Assembly: GCA_964057225.1 (NCBI GenBank)
Contig: OZ059894.1
Location: 8,566,131-8,630,130 of the forward strand
Length of the DNA: 64,000 bases
Direction of reading: 5' to 3'
Source: Auanema rhodensis
Taxonomy: Eukaryota; Nematoda; Chromadorea; Rhabditida; Rhabditidae
Shown piece after piece: positions 30,911 to 40,605 of this stretch. The notes under the pieces were generated by a model that saw only the letters and a program-made list of their open reading frames with translations, was not told the origin of the DNA and ran no database searches. Every line of letters starts with the position of its first letter. Within the stretch, counting starts at the first letter, position 1. A program made the translations under genes and the position numbers.

Positions 30911-33690
30911 CGCGTGAGTTATATTTCTTTTTAAACAACTTAACTGTCTTGCTAAGGCAGTCAGGTTACGAGTTACGAGTTTCCGATGGAGAAGAGGGAC
31001 TCATAATCATTTTGTTTGAAGAGAAATATTATTGTTCAAGTTAATTTTGTGTTTAATCTAGCTAATTTGTGGATTGATTATTAAAATCAATTGAATTAAA
31101 GTCCGAATATAATAGCTGTCGATAGAAGGAATAACAATATATAATATAAATAGGAATATAAATAAACAAGTAATATAAGCAAATAAGATAAGCAAATAGT
31201 TCACTATTAGAAGGTACAATGAATATTTAGTTGAATATTTGTTAACAGTTTTTTCTTTGGAGAGTTATACTGTTAGTTTTTTCGTGTAGTTGTTACTGTT
31301 TCGTTAAATTACTTGTGTGGAATCTTTTGTAAAAAAATGTATGTTTTATCTTTTGAATATATTTTTTTTTTTTTTTTGTTAGCTAAGTTAGTATATTTTT
31401 AATTTTTTTTTTTTTTTTTTTTTAAAATGGAGATTGTTCAGGCAAAGATAATTCAATAAGTATCTTTCTCTGGTTAAAAAAGAAAAATTGGATGATTCAC
31501 TAGATGAGAGAACAATTCAAGTTGAGAGATTACTGTAGGAAATAGAGAGAAAAAATTGAGTTTCCCAAAATCGATCAAAAAATGTGAGCAAACTAGCTTG
31601 GATGAATTCAGTAAAGTTTTCTGAGTAATTTGATACTAAATATGCTGTTGTTTTTTATCAAAAAATATAATATCAATATTAATATTAATTGGTTGAAATA
31701 TAATAAGGATATCCAAAAAATATTCAAAATATTATTGTTTGATTGATCAGAAAGTATGTGTATGAAAAGGATGAGTGATTTGAGACAAAAGATTTATTTC
31801 TGGACAGATGAACAAAGGAAATTGTATAAGATAACAGATGTGAATGAAATATAAACAATATAAAATGTGAAATAATAAAATTAAAATAAAACAAATTGAA
31901 ATTATAAAATAACTTACCAACTTAATGTAAATGTATAATTGATACCAGAGAGTATCAATTCAAATTCAATAAGCGGTTAAAGTGTTAATGCGAACAAATG
32001 AAAACTAACTTGATTCTCCTTGAGGATCCTTGATGTCGATTGTCCTTGTCTGGTGAATAGGTTAGCAGATGGCGTCGGGTGCTGTGGCTGGTTGTAGCGG
32101 CGGAATGAATGACCTGTCTGGCAGCTAGGCCGTGTGGGATGTTAAGAGGGAGGAGCTAATCTGCAAAAAGTATATGTAAGATTATTAAATGAGATTATTT
32201 AATGCGTTTGAAACAAAACGAGTGGGTTAACTTCTCATAACATTTTAAAATGTTTTGATATTCCATGTCATTCGATGATGACCTAGATAATGTGTGAGAG
32301 ATGTTTGCGTGGTGCTAATGGCGCCGCACCAGGTCAATGAACAGATGGCAACATCTTTTGTCTTTTTTCGCGTATCTTGTCAACATATTTGCTAAAATCG
32401 ACTTTTTGGTGCAAAATGTTGGAAATATCTCTTAACCTTTGCTGAGATTTATATTTTATGCTTTAACATGCGTAGGATGATAATTCGTAGCTCTTTCGTG
32501 TCTTATCATTATCTCATCTATGTAGGATGGGATATTATGATGTTTTGTGATTTTTCACAGAAATTTTCATCTGCGTAGGATTTTAACAATATAGTTAATG
32601 TATTTTGTCCTATAGAACGTGGGTGATGATCTTATATAAGATAAAATATATAAATTTTATGAATTTCATGATTTGGACTCTGACCTTTCTCATTGACCCG
32701 TTGGTCGTTACATATGACTCATATGGTTGGAAACAATAGATTTACAGACAATGGATGAATAAAGAAATTTAAAAACTATAAAACAAGCCGTAAATAGTAA
32801 AAACTCGGAACTCTTTCGCATTTTTATATAAACAACACCTACCGAGAGTGCAAGGGTACCAAACAAACATCAACAAGTAGGTCAACAGACGTTCCTTGTT
32901 GATAGGCTCCTTCCACACATGTTCACAAATAATCGTTGATCTCTAAGATACTGACTCCTTTACAGATGAGGAAACAGACAGCATTACTCATATAGCAAGG
33001 AGACATTGGTCTAAGATGCCTTTTAGTCACCTATTCAATTGATTCACAATTGTTAAAATAACTTTTGCACTCGAAGTCTATCAAAACTGTTTGCAATGAT
33101 TATTGAAAGTTACGTAAAATATAAAAGATATAAAAAGGTCTCAAAATCAAAGAATAAATGAATAAATAGCGTTTTTAGACGGTAGCTTTGCTAATGCGTA
33201 ATTCATATCATTGTTTCTCACTGTCCTCAGTCAGTAAAAATAAGATCGCCATAAAATGTGTTTGTTGGTACTTTGTCTGCATTTTTCTCGTACTCTCGCA
33301 TATTCTTCCTAGGAAAATACTGTGAAACATAATAAGGGGTGATCAATCCCAGCTGAGTCACTGCCGGCAAGTTAAAGGAAGTAGCCATTGGGTAATCCAA
33401 TAGAGTTTATATAGCGAACAACCCACTATGTTACTTTCTGTAATCATGTGGTACAAAAATATGGTATCAACCAAAATTTTAAATAATGTTTAATTATCAC
33501 TGATATCTAGACAATATTTAACAACCAATTATGTCATACTGACATACGATTCCTTTAGAGTATTTAGATCAGTGAACTTATACTGTAAAGGACATCCAAC
33601 GAGTCACTATTAACGAGCAGACTGGCTTGAAGAAAAAAAAAGAAAAAAGATAAAGTAGCGCAATAGAAAGGTCATAGAGTAGAAAGTGAT
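30911..33690 (-). other. Long non-coding leader of BEL family 2, copy 1
   Basis: 2.8 kb without a credible ORF, very AT-rich, with two T runs (31362-31377 and 31403-31423). It holds a less AT-rich island at 32010-32160 that looks like an untranslated exon between an acceptor (tttttgcag) and a donor (gttagt) on the minus strand. Confidence 0.5.
32010..32160 (-). other. Candidate untranslated exon in leader (copy 1)
   Basis: About 151 bp, bounded on the minus strand by a pyrimidine-rich acceptor ending tttttgcag and a donor gttagt. Contains no ATG. Base composition is clearly less AT-rich than its flanks. Confidence 0.4.
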
Positions 33691-33702
33691 GCCGATGCAC
33701 CA
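33691..33702 (-). other. Primer-binding site, tRNA-Gly (family 2, copy 1)
   Basis: Element strand TGGTGCATCGGC, three bases after the 5' LTR end CTTCA. Same 12-mer as the full-length BEL element. Confidence 0.8.
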
Positions 33703-33705
33703 TTT

Positions 33706-34116
33706 TGAAGATAGAGGGCTCTTCAAATAGCCTCCCAGGTTCACACTTTCTATTCTATGCCCTGTTAACGTAAAATACTATTAGAGGAAGAAAGATTCAT
33801 TCATATGCCATTCAGATATACATAATACAGAATATAAGGACTAGAAGATATATAATAAGACTAGATAAAATACATAGAAGACTAGAGTGAATGTAATAAG
33901 ACTAGATATACATCACTAATGAGACTAGAGATAGTCTTACTAAAGGACAAGGATAAAACGGTGGTTCAGACTAGATGAGTCATAAGATAAAGACAGCAAC
34001 GAGGAGAGAGAAAAGCGACCGTCCGCGACGGTGGTATAAAAACAGAGTGCCCGTGAATCTCATCAGCCAACGTGATGAGATTGCATCGATTGAATGATGG
34101 ATAATCGCATTCGCGA
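33706..34116 (-). repeat. BEL family 2 5' LTR (copy 1)
   Basis: 411 bp, no difference seen from 26365-26775. Contains tandem TCTAGTCT motifs, a TTTATACC TATA-like box and the hairpin ACCGTC-GCG-GACGGT. Confidence 0.85.
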
Positions 34117-34147
34117 GAGGTCCCGGGTTCAATTCCCGGTTCGGCCC
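34112..34147 (+). pseudogene. tRNA-Pro(CGG) 3' part, split by LTR element
   Basis: Carries the T arm and 3' acceptor strand of the tRNA begun at 26310. Its first bases overlap the LTR end. Confidence 0.85.
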
Positions 34148-34317
34148 AATTTTTGATTTGATAACTGAATTCGAAGTGTTATTGATTCTCATTCATACTG
34201 TAATCATCAAGCTTTGTCCTTTTTGTAAAAAAATGACTAAACAAGTTAAAGAATATATTATAAATTAACAATTTCACAAAATCTCTCTTATTTTTGAAAA
34301 TTACTTCTAAACTTTAT

Positions 34318-34389
34318 GGCCGAATGGTCTAGGGGTATGATTCTCGCTTCGGGTGTGAGAGGTCCCGGGTTCAATTCCCGGTTCAGCCC
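34318..34389 (+). tRNA. tRNA-Pro(CGG) copy 44, type V
   Basis: C39>T with G68>A. Last unit of higher-order copy 1. Confidence 0.8.
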
Positions 34390-34561
34390 AATTTTTTGAT
34401 TTGATAACTCAAATCGAAGTATTAATGATTCTGATTCATAATCTAATCATCACGCTTTGTCCTTTTTTGTAAAAAAATGACTAAAGAAGTTGAAGAATAT
34501 ATTATATTCCCACAATTTCACAAAATCTCTCTTATTTTTGAAAATTACTTCTAAACTTTAT

Positions 34562-34633
34562 GGCCGAATGGTCTAGGGGTATGATTCTCGCTTCGGGTGC
34601 GAGAGGTCCCGGGTTCAATTCCCGGTTCGGCCC
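34562..34633 (+). tRNA. tRNA-Pro(CGG) copy 45
   Basis: Consensus. Confidence 0.95.
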
Positions 34634-34804
34634 AATTTTTGATTTGATAACTGAATTCGAAGTGTTATTGATTCTCATTCATACTGTAATCATCAAGCTT
34701 TGTCCTTTTTGTAAAAAAATGACTAAACAAGTTAAAGAATATATTATAAATTAACAATTTCACAAAATCCTTCTTATTTTTTGAAAATTACTTCTAAACT
34801 TTAT

Positions 34805-34876
34805 GGCCGAATGGTCTAGGGGTATGATTCTCGCTTCGGGTGCGAGAGGTCCCGGGTTCAATTCCCGGTTCGGCCC
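34805..34876 (+). tRNA. tRNA-Pro(CGG) copy 46
   Basis: Consensus. Confidence 0.95.
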
Positions 34877-35047
34877 AATTTTTTGATTTGTTATCTCAAA
34901 TCGAAGTATTAATGATTCTCATTCATAATGTAATCATCAAGCTTTGTCCTTTTTGTAAAAAAATGACTAAACAAGTTAAAGAATATATTATAAATTAACA
35001 ATTTCACAAAATCTCTCTTATTTTTGAAAATTACTTCTAAACTTTAT

Positions 35048-35119
35048 GGCCGAATGGTCTAGGGGTATGATTCTCGCTTCGGGTGCGAGAGGTCCCGGGT
35101 TCAATTCCCGGTTCGGCCC
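35048..35119 (+). tRNA. tRNA-Pro(CGG) copy 47
   Basis: Consensus. Confidence 0.95.
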
Positions 35120-35290
35120 AATTTTTGATTTGATAACTGAATTCGAAGTGTTATTGATTCTCATTCATACTGTAATCATCAAGCTTTGTCCTTTTTGTAA
35201 AAAAATGACTAAACAAGTTAAAGAATATATTATAAATTAACAATTTCACAAAATCCTTCTTATTTTTTGAAAATTACTTCTAAACTTTAT

Positions 35291-35362
35291 GGCCGAATGG
35301 TCTAGGGGTATGATTCTCGCTTCGGGTGCGAGAGGTCCCGGGTTCAATTCCCGGTTCGGCCC
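35291..35362 (+). tRNA. tRNA-Pro(CGG) copy 48
   Basis: Consensus. Confidence 0.95.
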
Positions 35363-35532
35363 AATTTTTGATTTGATAACTGAGTTCGAAGTGTTATTGA
35401 TTCTCATTCATACTGTAATCATCAAGCTTTGTCCTTTTTGTAAAAAAATGACTAAACAAGTTAAAGAATATATTATAAATTAACAATTTCACAAAATCTC
35501 TCTTATTTTTGAAAATTACTTCTAAACTTTAT

Positions 35533-35604
35533 GGCCGAATGGTCTAGGGGTATGATTCTCGCTTCGGGTGCGAGAGGTCCCGTGTTCAATTCCCGGTTCG
35601 GCCC
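35533..35604 (+). tRNA. tRNA-Pro(CGG) copy 49, type T
   Basis: G51>T. Confidence 0.85.
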
Positions 35605-35776
35605 AATTTTTGATTCGTTAACTGAAATCGAAGTATTAATGATTCTGATTCATTATCTAATCATCACGCTTTGTCCTTTCTTGTAAAAAAATGACTAAAC
35701 AAGTTAAAGAATATATTATAAATTAACAATTTCACAAAATCTCTCTTATTTTTTGAAAATTACTTCTAAACTTTAT

Positions 35777-35848
35777 GGCCGAATGGTCTAGGGGTATGAT
35801 TCTCGCTTCGGGTGCGAGAGGTCCCGGGTTCAATTCCCGGTTCGGCCC
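35777..35848 (+). tRNA. tRNA-Pro(CGG) copy 50
   Basis: Consensus. Confidence 0.95.
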
Positions 35849-36021
35849 AATTTTTTGATTTGTTATCTCAAATCGAAGTATTAATGATTCTCATTCATAA
35901 TGTAATCATCAAGCTTTGTCCTTTTTTGTAAAAAAATGACTAAACAAGTTAAAGAATATATTATATTCCCACAATTTCACAAAAACTCTCCTATTTTTTG
36001 AAAATTACTTCTAAACTTTAT

Positions 36022-36093
36022 GGCCGAATGGTCTAGGGGTATGATTCTCGCTTCGGGTGCGAGAGGTCCCGGGTTCAATTCCCGGTTCGGCCC
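36022..36093 (+). tRNA. tRNA-Pro(CGG) copy 51
   Basis: Consensus. Confidence 0.95.
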
Positions 36094-36263
36094 AATTTTT
36101 GATTTGATAACTGAATTCGAAGTGTTATTGATTCTCATTCATACTGTAATCATCAAGCTTTGTCCTTTTTGTAAAAAAATGACTAAACAAGTTAAAGAAT
36201 ATATTATAAATTAACAATTTCACAAAATCTCTCTTATTTTTGAAAATTACTTCTAAACTTTAT

Positions 36264-36335
36264 GGCCGAATGGTCTAGGGGTATGATTCTCGCTTCGGGT
36301 GTGAGAGGTCCCGGGTTCAATTCCCGGTTCAGCCC
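36264..36335 (+). tRNA. tRNA-Pro(CGG) copy 52, type V
   Basis: C39>T with G68>A. Confidence 0.8.
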
Positions 36336-36457
36336 AATTTTTTGATTTGATAACTCAAATCGAAGTATTAATGATTCTGATTCATAATCTAATCATCACG
36401 CTTTGTCCTTTTTTGTAAAAAAATGACTATTTTTTGAAAATTACTTCTAAACTTTAT

Positions 36458-36529
36458 GGCCGAATGGTCTAGGGGTATGATTCTCGCTTCGGGTGCGAGA
36501 GGTCCCGGGTTCAATTCCCGGTTCGGCCC
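36458..36529 (+). tRNA. tRNA-Pro(CGG) copy 53
   Basis: Consensus; preceded by the same spacer deletion as at 23380. Confidence 0.95.
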
Positions 36530-36702
36530 AATTTTTTGATTTGTTATCTCAAATCGAAGTATTAATGATTCTCATTCATAATGTAATCATCAAGCTTTGT
36601 CCTTTTTTGTAAAAAAATGACTAAACAAGTTAAAGAATATATTATATTCCCACAATTTCACAAAAACTCTCCTATTTTTTGAAAATTACTTCTAAACTTT
36701 AT

Positions 36703-36774
36703 GGCCGAATGGTCTAGGGGTATGATTCTCGCTTCGGGTGCGAGAGGTCCCGGGTTCAATTCCCGGTTCGGCCC
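36703..36774 (+). tRNA. tRNA-Pro(CGG) copy 54
   Basis: Consensus. Confidence 0.95.
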
Positions 36775-36947
36775 AATTTTTTGATTTGTTATCTCAAATC
36801 GAAGTATTAATGATTCTCATTCATAATGTAATCATCAAGCTTTGTCCTTTTTTGTAAAAAAATGACTAAACAAGTTAAAGAATATATTATATTCCCACAA
36901 TTTCACAAAAACTCTCCTATTTTTTGAAAATTACTTCTAAACTTTAT

Positions 36948-37019
36948 GGCCGAATGGTCTAGGGGTATGATTCTCGCTTCGGGTGCGAGAGGTCCCGGGT
37001 TCAATTCCCGGTTCGGCCC
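36948..37019 (+). tRNA. tRNA-Pro(CGG) copy 55
   Basis: Consensus. Confidence 0.95.
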
Positions 37020-37189
37020 AATTTTTGATTTGATAACTGAATTCGAAGTGTTATTGATTCTCATTCATACTGTAATCATCAAGCTTTGTCCTTTTTGTAA
37101 AAAAATGACTAAACAAGTTAAAGAATATATTATAAATTAACAATTCCACAAAATCTCTCTTATTTTTGAAAATTACTTCTAAACTTTAT

Positions 37190-37261
37190 GGCCGAATGGT
37201 CTAGGGGTATGATTCTCGCTTCGGGTGCGAGAGGTCCCGTGTTCAATTCCCGGTTCGGCCC
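37190..37261 (+). tRNA. tRNA-Pro(CGG) copy 56, type T
   Basis: G51>T. Confidence 0.85.
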
Positions 37262-37433
37262 AATTTTTGATTCGTTAACTGAAATCGAAGTATTAATGAT
37301 TCTGATTCATTATCTAATCATCACGCTTTGTCCTTTCTTGTAAAAAAATGACTAAACAAGTTAAAGAATATATTATAAATTAACAATTTCACAAAATCTC
37401 TCTTATTTTTTGAAAATTACTTCTAAACTTTAT

Positions 37434-37505
37434 GGCCGAATGGTCTAGGGGTATGATTCTCGCTTCGGGTGCGAGAGGTCCCGGGTTCAATTCCCGGTTC
37501 GGCCC
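37434..37505 (+). tRNA. tRNA-Pro(CGG) copy 57
   Basis: Consensus. Confidence 0.95.
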
Positions 37506-37677
37506 AATTTTTGATTTGATAACTGAAATCGAAGTATTAATGATTCTGATTCATTATCTAATCTTCACGCTTTGTCCTTTCTTGTAAAAAAATGACTAAA
37601 CAAGTTAAAGAATATATTATAAATTAACAATTTCACAAAATCTCTCTTATTTTTTGAAAATTACTTCTAAACTTTAT

Positions 37678-37749
37678 GGCCGAATGGTCTAGGGGTATGA
37701 TTCTCGCTTCGGGTGCGAGAGGTCCCGGGTTCAATTCCCGGTTCGGCCC
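37678..37749 (+). tRNA. tRNA-Pro(CGG) copy 58
   Basis: Consensus. Confidence 0.95.
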
Positions 37750-37922
37750 AATTTTTTGATTTGTTAACTGAAATCGAAGAATTAATGATTCTGATTCATT
37801 ATCTAATCATCACGCTTTGTCCTTTCTTGTAAAAAAATGACTAAACAAGTTAAAGAATATATTATAAATTAACAATTTCACAAAATCTCTCTTATTTTTT
37901 GAAAATTACTTCTAAACTTTAT

Positions 37923-37994
37923 GGCCGAATGGTCTAGGGGTATGATTCTCGCTTCGGGTGCGAGAGGTCCCGGGTTCAATTCCCGGTTCGGCCC
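37923..37994 (+). tRNA. tRNA-Pro(CGG) copy 59
   Basis: Consensus. Confidence 0.95.
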
Positions 37995-38167
37995 AATTTT
38001 TTGATTTGTTATCTCAAATCGAAGTATTAATGATTCTCATTCATAATGTAATCATCAAGCTTTGTCCTTTTTTGTAAAAAAATGACTAAACAAGTTAAAG
38101 AATATATTATATTCCCACAATTTCACAAAAACTCTCCTATTTTTTGAAAATTACTTCTAAACTTTAT

Positions 38168-38239
38168 GGCCGAATGGTCTAGGGGTATGATTCTCGCTTC
38201 GGGTGCGAGAGGTCCCGGGTTCAATTCCCGGTTCGGCCC
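38168..38239 (+). tRNA. tRNA-Pro(CGG) copy 60
   Basis: Consensus. Confidence 0.95.
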
Positions 38240-38410
38240 AATTTTTGATTTGATAACTGAATTCGAAGTGTTATTGATTCTCATTCATACTGTAATCATC
38301 AAGCTTTGTCCTTTTTGTAAAAAAATGACTAAACAAGTTAAAGAATATATTATAAATTAACAATTTCACAAAATCCTTCTTATTTTTTGAAAATTACTTC
38401 TAAACTTTAT

Positions 38411-38482
38411 GGCCGAATGGTCTAGGGGTATGATTCTCGCTTCGGGTGCGAGAGGTCCCGGGTTCAATTCCCGGTTCGGCCC
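38411..38482 (+). tRNA. tRNA-Pro(CGG) copy 61
   Basis: Consensus. Confidence 0.95.
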
Positions 38483-38655
38483 AATTTTTTGATTTGTTAT
38501 CTCAAATCGAAGTATTAATGATTCTCATTCATAATGTAATCATCAAGCTTTGTCCTTTTTTGTAAAAAAATGACTAAACAAGTTAAAGAATATATTATAT
38601 TCCCACAATTTCACCAAAACTCTCCTATTTTTTGAAAATTACTTCTAAACTTTAT

Positions 38656-38727
38656 GGCCGAATGGTCTAGGGGTATGATTCTCGCTTCGGGTGCGAGAGG
38701 TCCCGGGTTCAATTCCCGGTTCGGCCC
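38656..38727 (+). tRNA. tRNA-Pro(CGG) copy 62
   Basis: Consensus. Confidence 0.95.
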
Positions 38728-38897
38728 AATTTTTGATTTGATAACTGAGTTCGAAGTGTTATTGATTCTCATTCATACTGTAATCATCAAGCTTTGTCCT
38801 TTTTGTAAAAAAATGACTAAACAAGTTAAAGAATATATTATAAATTAACAATTTCACAAAATCTCTCTTATTTTTGAAAATTACTTCTAAACTTTAT

Positions 38898-38969
38898 GGC
38901 CGAATGGTCTAGGGGTATGATTCTCGCTTCGGGTGCGAGAGGTCCCGTGTTCAATTCCCGGTTCGGCCC
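38898..38969 (+). tRNA. tRNA-Pro(CGG) copy 63, type T
   Basis: G51>T. Confidence 0.85.
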
Positions 38970-39141
38970 AATTTTTGATTCGTTAACTGAAATCGAAGTA
39001 TTAATGATTCTGATTCATTATCTAATCATCACGCTTTGTCCTTTCTTGTAAAAAAATGACTAAACAAGTTAAAGAATATATTATAAATTAACAATTTCAC
39101 AAAATCTCTCTTATTTTTTGAAAATTACTTCTAAACTTTAT

Positions 39142-39213
39142 GGCCGAATGGTCTAGGGGTATGATTCTCGCTTCGGGTGCGAGAGGTCCCGGGTTCAATT
39201 CCCGGTTCGGCCC
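39142..39213 (+). tRNA. tRNA-Pro(CGG) copy 64
   Basis: Consensus. Confidence 0.95.
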
Positions 39214-39386
39214 AATTTTTTGATTTGTTATCTCAAATCGAAGTATTAATGATTCTCATTCATAATGTAATCATCAAGCTTTGTCCTTTTTTGTAAAAAA
39301 ATGACTAAACAAGTTAAAGAATATATTATATTCCCACAATTTCACAAAAACTCTCCTATTTTTTGAAAATTACTTCTAAACTTTAT

Positions 39387-39458
39387 GGCCGAATGGTCTA
39401 GGGGTATGATTCTCGCTTCGGGTGCGAGAGGTCCCGGGTTCAATTCCCGGTTCGGCCC
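39387..39458 (+). tRNA. tRNA-Pro(CGG) copy 65
   Basis: Consensus. Empty-site counterpart of the split tRNA 26310/34112. Confidence 0.95.
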
Positions 39459-39628
39459 AATTTTTGATTTGATAACTGAATTCGAAGTGTTATTGATTCT
39501 CATTCATACTGTAATCATCAAGCTTTGTCCTTTTTGTAAAAAAATGACTAAACAAGTTAAAGAATATATTATAAATTAACAATTTCACAAAATCTCTCTT
39601 ATTTTTGAAAATTACTTCTAAACTTTAT

Positions 39629-39700
39629 GGCCGAATGGTCTAGGGGTATGATTCTCGCTTCGGGTGTGAGAGGTCCCGGGTTCAATTCCCGGTTCAGCCC
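39629..39700 (+). tRNA. tRNA-Pro(CGG) copy 66, type V
   Basis: C39>T with G68>A; followed by an extra C. Confidence 0.8.
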
Positions 39701-39815
39701 CATTTTTTGATTTGATAACTCAAATCGAAGTATTAATGATTCTGATTCATAATCTAATCATCACGCTTTGTCCTTTTTTGTAAAAAAATGACTAAAGAAG
39801 TTGAAGAATATATTA

Positions 39816-40225
39816 TCGCGAATGCGATTATCCATCATTCAATCGATGCAATCTCATCACGTTGGCTGATGAGATTCACGGGCACTCTGTTTTATACCAC
39901 CGTCGCGGACGGTCGCTTTTCTCTCTCCTCGTTGCTGTCTTTATCTTATGACTCATCTAGTCTGAACCACCGTTTTATCCTTGTCCTTTAGTAAGACTAT
40001 CTCTAGTCTCATTAGTGATGTATATCTAGTCTTATTACATTCACTCTAGTCTTCTATGTATTTTATCTAGTCTTATTATATATCTTCTAGTCCTTATATT
40101 CTGTATTATGTATATCTGAATGGCATATGAATGAATCTTTCTTCCTCTAATAGTATTTTACGTTAACAGGGCATAGAATAGAAAGTGTGAACCTGGGAGG
40201 CTATTTGAAGAGCCCTCTATCTTCA
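39816..40225 (+). repeat. BEL family 2 5' LTR (copy 2)
   Basis: About 410 bp. TATA-like TTTTATACC near 39890; hairpin ACCGTC-GCG-GACGGT at 39899-39913; and six TCTAGTCT-type motifs (39956, 40002, 40025, 40045, 40066, 40086), the last five spaced 20-23 bp. Confidence 0.85.
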
Positions 40226-40228
40226 AAA

Positions 40229-40240
40229 TGGTGCATCGGC
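40229..40240 (+). other. Primer-binding site, tRNA-Gly (copy 2, first)
   Basis: TGGTGCATCGGC three bases after the LTR; the 12-mer recurs at 40594 because of the inverted insertion between them. Confidence 0.75.
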
Positions 40241-40242
40241 AT

Positions 40243-40588
40243 CACTTTCTATTCTATGCCCTGTTAACGTAAAATACTATTAGAGGAAGAAAGATTCATT
40301 CATATGCCATTCAGATATACATAATACAGAATATAAGGACTAGAAGATATATAATAAGACTAGATAAAATACATAGAAGACTAGAGTGAATGTAATAAGA
40401 CTAGATATACATCACTAATGAGACTAGAGATAGTCTTACTAAAGGACAAGGATAAAACGGTGGTTCAGACTAGATGAGTCATAAGATAAAGACAGCAACG
40501 AGGAGAGAGAAAAGCGACCGTCCGCGACGGTGGTATAAAACAGAGTGCCCGTGAATCTCATCAGCCAACGTGATGAGATTGCATCGAT
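40243..40588 (-). repeat. Inverted partial LTR inside the leader
   Basis: Reverse-complement copy of most of the LTR, lacking roughly 30 bp at one end and 45 bp at the other. The left junction falls in a shared tract (actttcta-tctatg) present both downstream of the PBS and in the LTR, which suggests template switching at microhomology. Together with the 5' LTR it makes a near-perfect inverted repeat of about 345 bp. Confidence 0.85.
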
Positions 40589-40593
40589 CAAAA

Positions 40594-40605
40594 TGGTGCA
40601 TCGGC
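40594..40605 (+). other. Primer-binding site, tRNA-Gly (copy 2, second)
   Basis: Second TGGTGCATCGGC, joined to the ordinary leader sequence. Confidence 0.7.

Larger units (their letters stand above)
26365..34116 (-). mobile_element. BEL/Pao family 2, gag-pol-deleted env element, copy 1
   Basis: A 7.75-kb element, minus orientation, with LTRs of 411 bp (26365-26775 and 33706-34116) that look identical. Both flanks carry GAGGTCCCGGGTT of the target tRNA, which is longer than the 4-6 bp usual for BEL. It holds a tRNA-Gly PBS, a 2.8-kb non-coding leader, one 1,180-codon frame (possible Gag start, integrase tail, Env) and a zinc-knuckle ORF. Protease, RT, RNase H and the integrase catalytic core are missing, so it would need a helper in trans. 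The nearly identical copy 2 lies at 39816-47928 in opposite orientation. Confidence 0.88.
34117..39815 (+). repeat. tRNA-Pro(CGG) tandem array, block 5
   Basis: 23 full units. It completes higher-order copy 1 (to about 34561), then holds all 22 units of copy 2 (34562-39815), ending at gaatatatta where the inverted LTR element begins. Confidence 0.95.
34562..39815 (+). repeat. Higher-order repeat, copy 2 (22 units)
   Basis: Uninterrupted version of 21484-26364 plus 34117-34561. The copy at 39387 is the empty-site equivalent of the tRNA split at 26363. Confidence 0.9.
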
